Source: Gemmatimonadales bacterium UBA7889 (GTDB taxonomy: Bacteria; Gemmatimonadota; Gemmatimonadetes; Longimicrobiales; Gaopeijiaceae). Taken from it: a stretch of DNA of 23,349 nt. The stretch is taken from NCBI GenBank assembly GCA_002501085.1, contig DLRL01000061.1:1-23349 (forward strand), in the 5' to 3' direction. The translations under genes and the position numbers were made by a program. The stretch's first letter is position 1. Every line of letters begins with the position of its first letter. The notes beneath the pieces were generated by a model, which was not told the origin of the DNA, made no database searches, and saw only the letters and a program-made list of their open reading frames with translations. Shown here in pieces: positions 22,877 through 23,349 of the stretch.

Positions 22877-23349
22877 ATGCCTTATATGCTAACTGAGCTC
22901 TTACTCCTGGCCACCCTGGGCACTGAACCTGACTCAATACGCTACAACGGACGTATGGGTGAGCTCGAGGTCAGCCCGCCGAAGCTAGTTGATCCGGATA
23001 TCAACGTCGACGGTTTCTTAGATGAGCAAGCATGGAGCACTGCTGCCATTCTTGCGGGCTTTACTCAATACGTTCCCGTTGAAGGGGTCGAGCCCTCAGA
23101 GCCCACAGAGATTCGGGTATTTTACACGGATGAGGCCATCTATTTCGGTATTCGCGCCTACGATAGTGATCCAGATGAGATTTTGGCACGCTTCGGTGAA
23201 CGTGACCGTGTAACCTATAACGATGATTGGGTCCGGATCATCCTGGATACCTTCGATGACCGCCGGCAAGCATACGCATTCGCAATCAACCCGCTCGGCT
23301 TGCAGTCCGATGGCCTCATCGTAGAAGGCAGCTCTAGCGGATTCGGTGG
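22877..23349 (+). CDS. CBM9-like/DUF5916-type protein, N-terminal part (runs off window)
   Basis: The frame is open from the ATG at 22877 (a second ATG is at 22886) to the window end, giving 157 codons without a stop. A short hydrophobic start (MLTELLLLATLG) may be a weak signal sequence. Residues from about 35 match the CBM9-like N-terminal domain that precedes DUF5916 outer-membrane-type regions: KLVDPDINVDGFLDEQAW, TEIRVFYTDEAIYFGIRAYDSDPDEI, DDWVRIILDTFDDRRQAYAFAINPLGLQSDG. The ligand and role are unknown; relatives in Bacteroidota and Gemmatimonadota are exported. It is divergent from the VPS10/BNR operon across about 238 bases. No ribosome site is seen before either ATG. The C-terminal part is outside the window. 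Confidence 0.82.
   Translation, partial: MPYMLTELLLLATLGTEPDSIRYNGRMGELEVSPPKLVDPDINVDGFLDEQAWSTAAILAGFTQYVPVEGVEPSEPTEIRVFYTDEAIYFGIRAYDSDPDEILARFGERDRVTYNDDWVRIILDTFDDRRQAYAFAINPLGLQSDGLIVEGSSSGFG

Noticed and set aside
1..23349. Mobile elements, CRISPR arrays, toxin-antitoxin or defence systems
   Set aside because: No transposase, integrase, regularly spaced repeats, or defence-type domains were found in any recognised gene or spacer.

Overview
The window is a gene-dense stretch of bacterial chromosome with moderate GC. It carries housekeeping and catabolic genes and shows no mobile element, prophage, CRISPR array or defence cassette. The gene set (a VPS10/BNR-type secreted repeat protein, the N-terminus of a CBM9-like/DUF5916-type protein, a DUF4159 protein, an exported M55 peptidase, and a single-copy argR-argG-argH cluster) resembles aerobic, peptide-using Gemmatimonadota. 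This assignment is inferred from gene content; no phylogenetic marker was tested.

Left part (1-4.7 kb). The 3' end of msrP and a complete msrQ (plus strand) form a methionine-sulfoxide repair pair for envelope proteins. Convergent to them is a minus-strand pair: a class I glutamine-amidotransferase-like protein and an exported DUF4159 protein, joined by a 4-base TTGA overlap. A tRNA-Leu(UAA) lies next, then a Tat-exported sulfite-oxidase-family molybdoenzyme. After a 217-base divergent spacer with two hairpins comes trmH (plus strand).

Middle part (4.7-13.9 kb). The minus-strand set reads, in transcription order, trxC, argR, (185-base spacer with a good ARG box), argG, argH, (154-base spacer with a long stem-loop), rpiA, rpe, (187-base spacer), and a SRPBCC-TIGR01777 fusion protein. 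It covers arginine biosynthesis and its repressor plus two pentose-phosphate enzymes. Divergent from trxC, on the plus strand, are a PLP-dependent threonine/serine dehydratase (no ACT domain) and a YkvI-type membrane transporter.

Right part (13.9-22.6 kb). Seven minus-strand genes are packed with overlaps or gaps of 25 bases or less, probably one operon. In transcription order they are the VPS10/BNR protein, exported M55 D-aminopeptidase, proline dehydrogenase, an MFS transporter, CopC-like, CopD-like, and a DAACS (glutamate/dicarboxylate symporter family) transporter. The theme looks like peptide and amino-acid scavenging, with a copper-handling pair inside. The DAACS protein has lost residues that form sodium sites in studied relatives, while keeping those that bind substrate. 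The right edge holds the start of a divergent plus-strand gene for a CBM9-like/DUF5916-type outer-membrane or periplasmic protein.

No gap between genes exceeds 300 bases; the largest (about 240 bases) is at 22639-22876. I did not find a clearly new system. The most unusual items are the altered ion-site residues in the DAACS transporter, the operon that joins CopCD to amino-acid catabolism, the YkvI/dehydratase pairing, and several strong inverted repeats in spacers.
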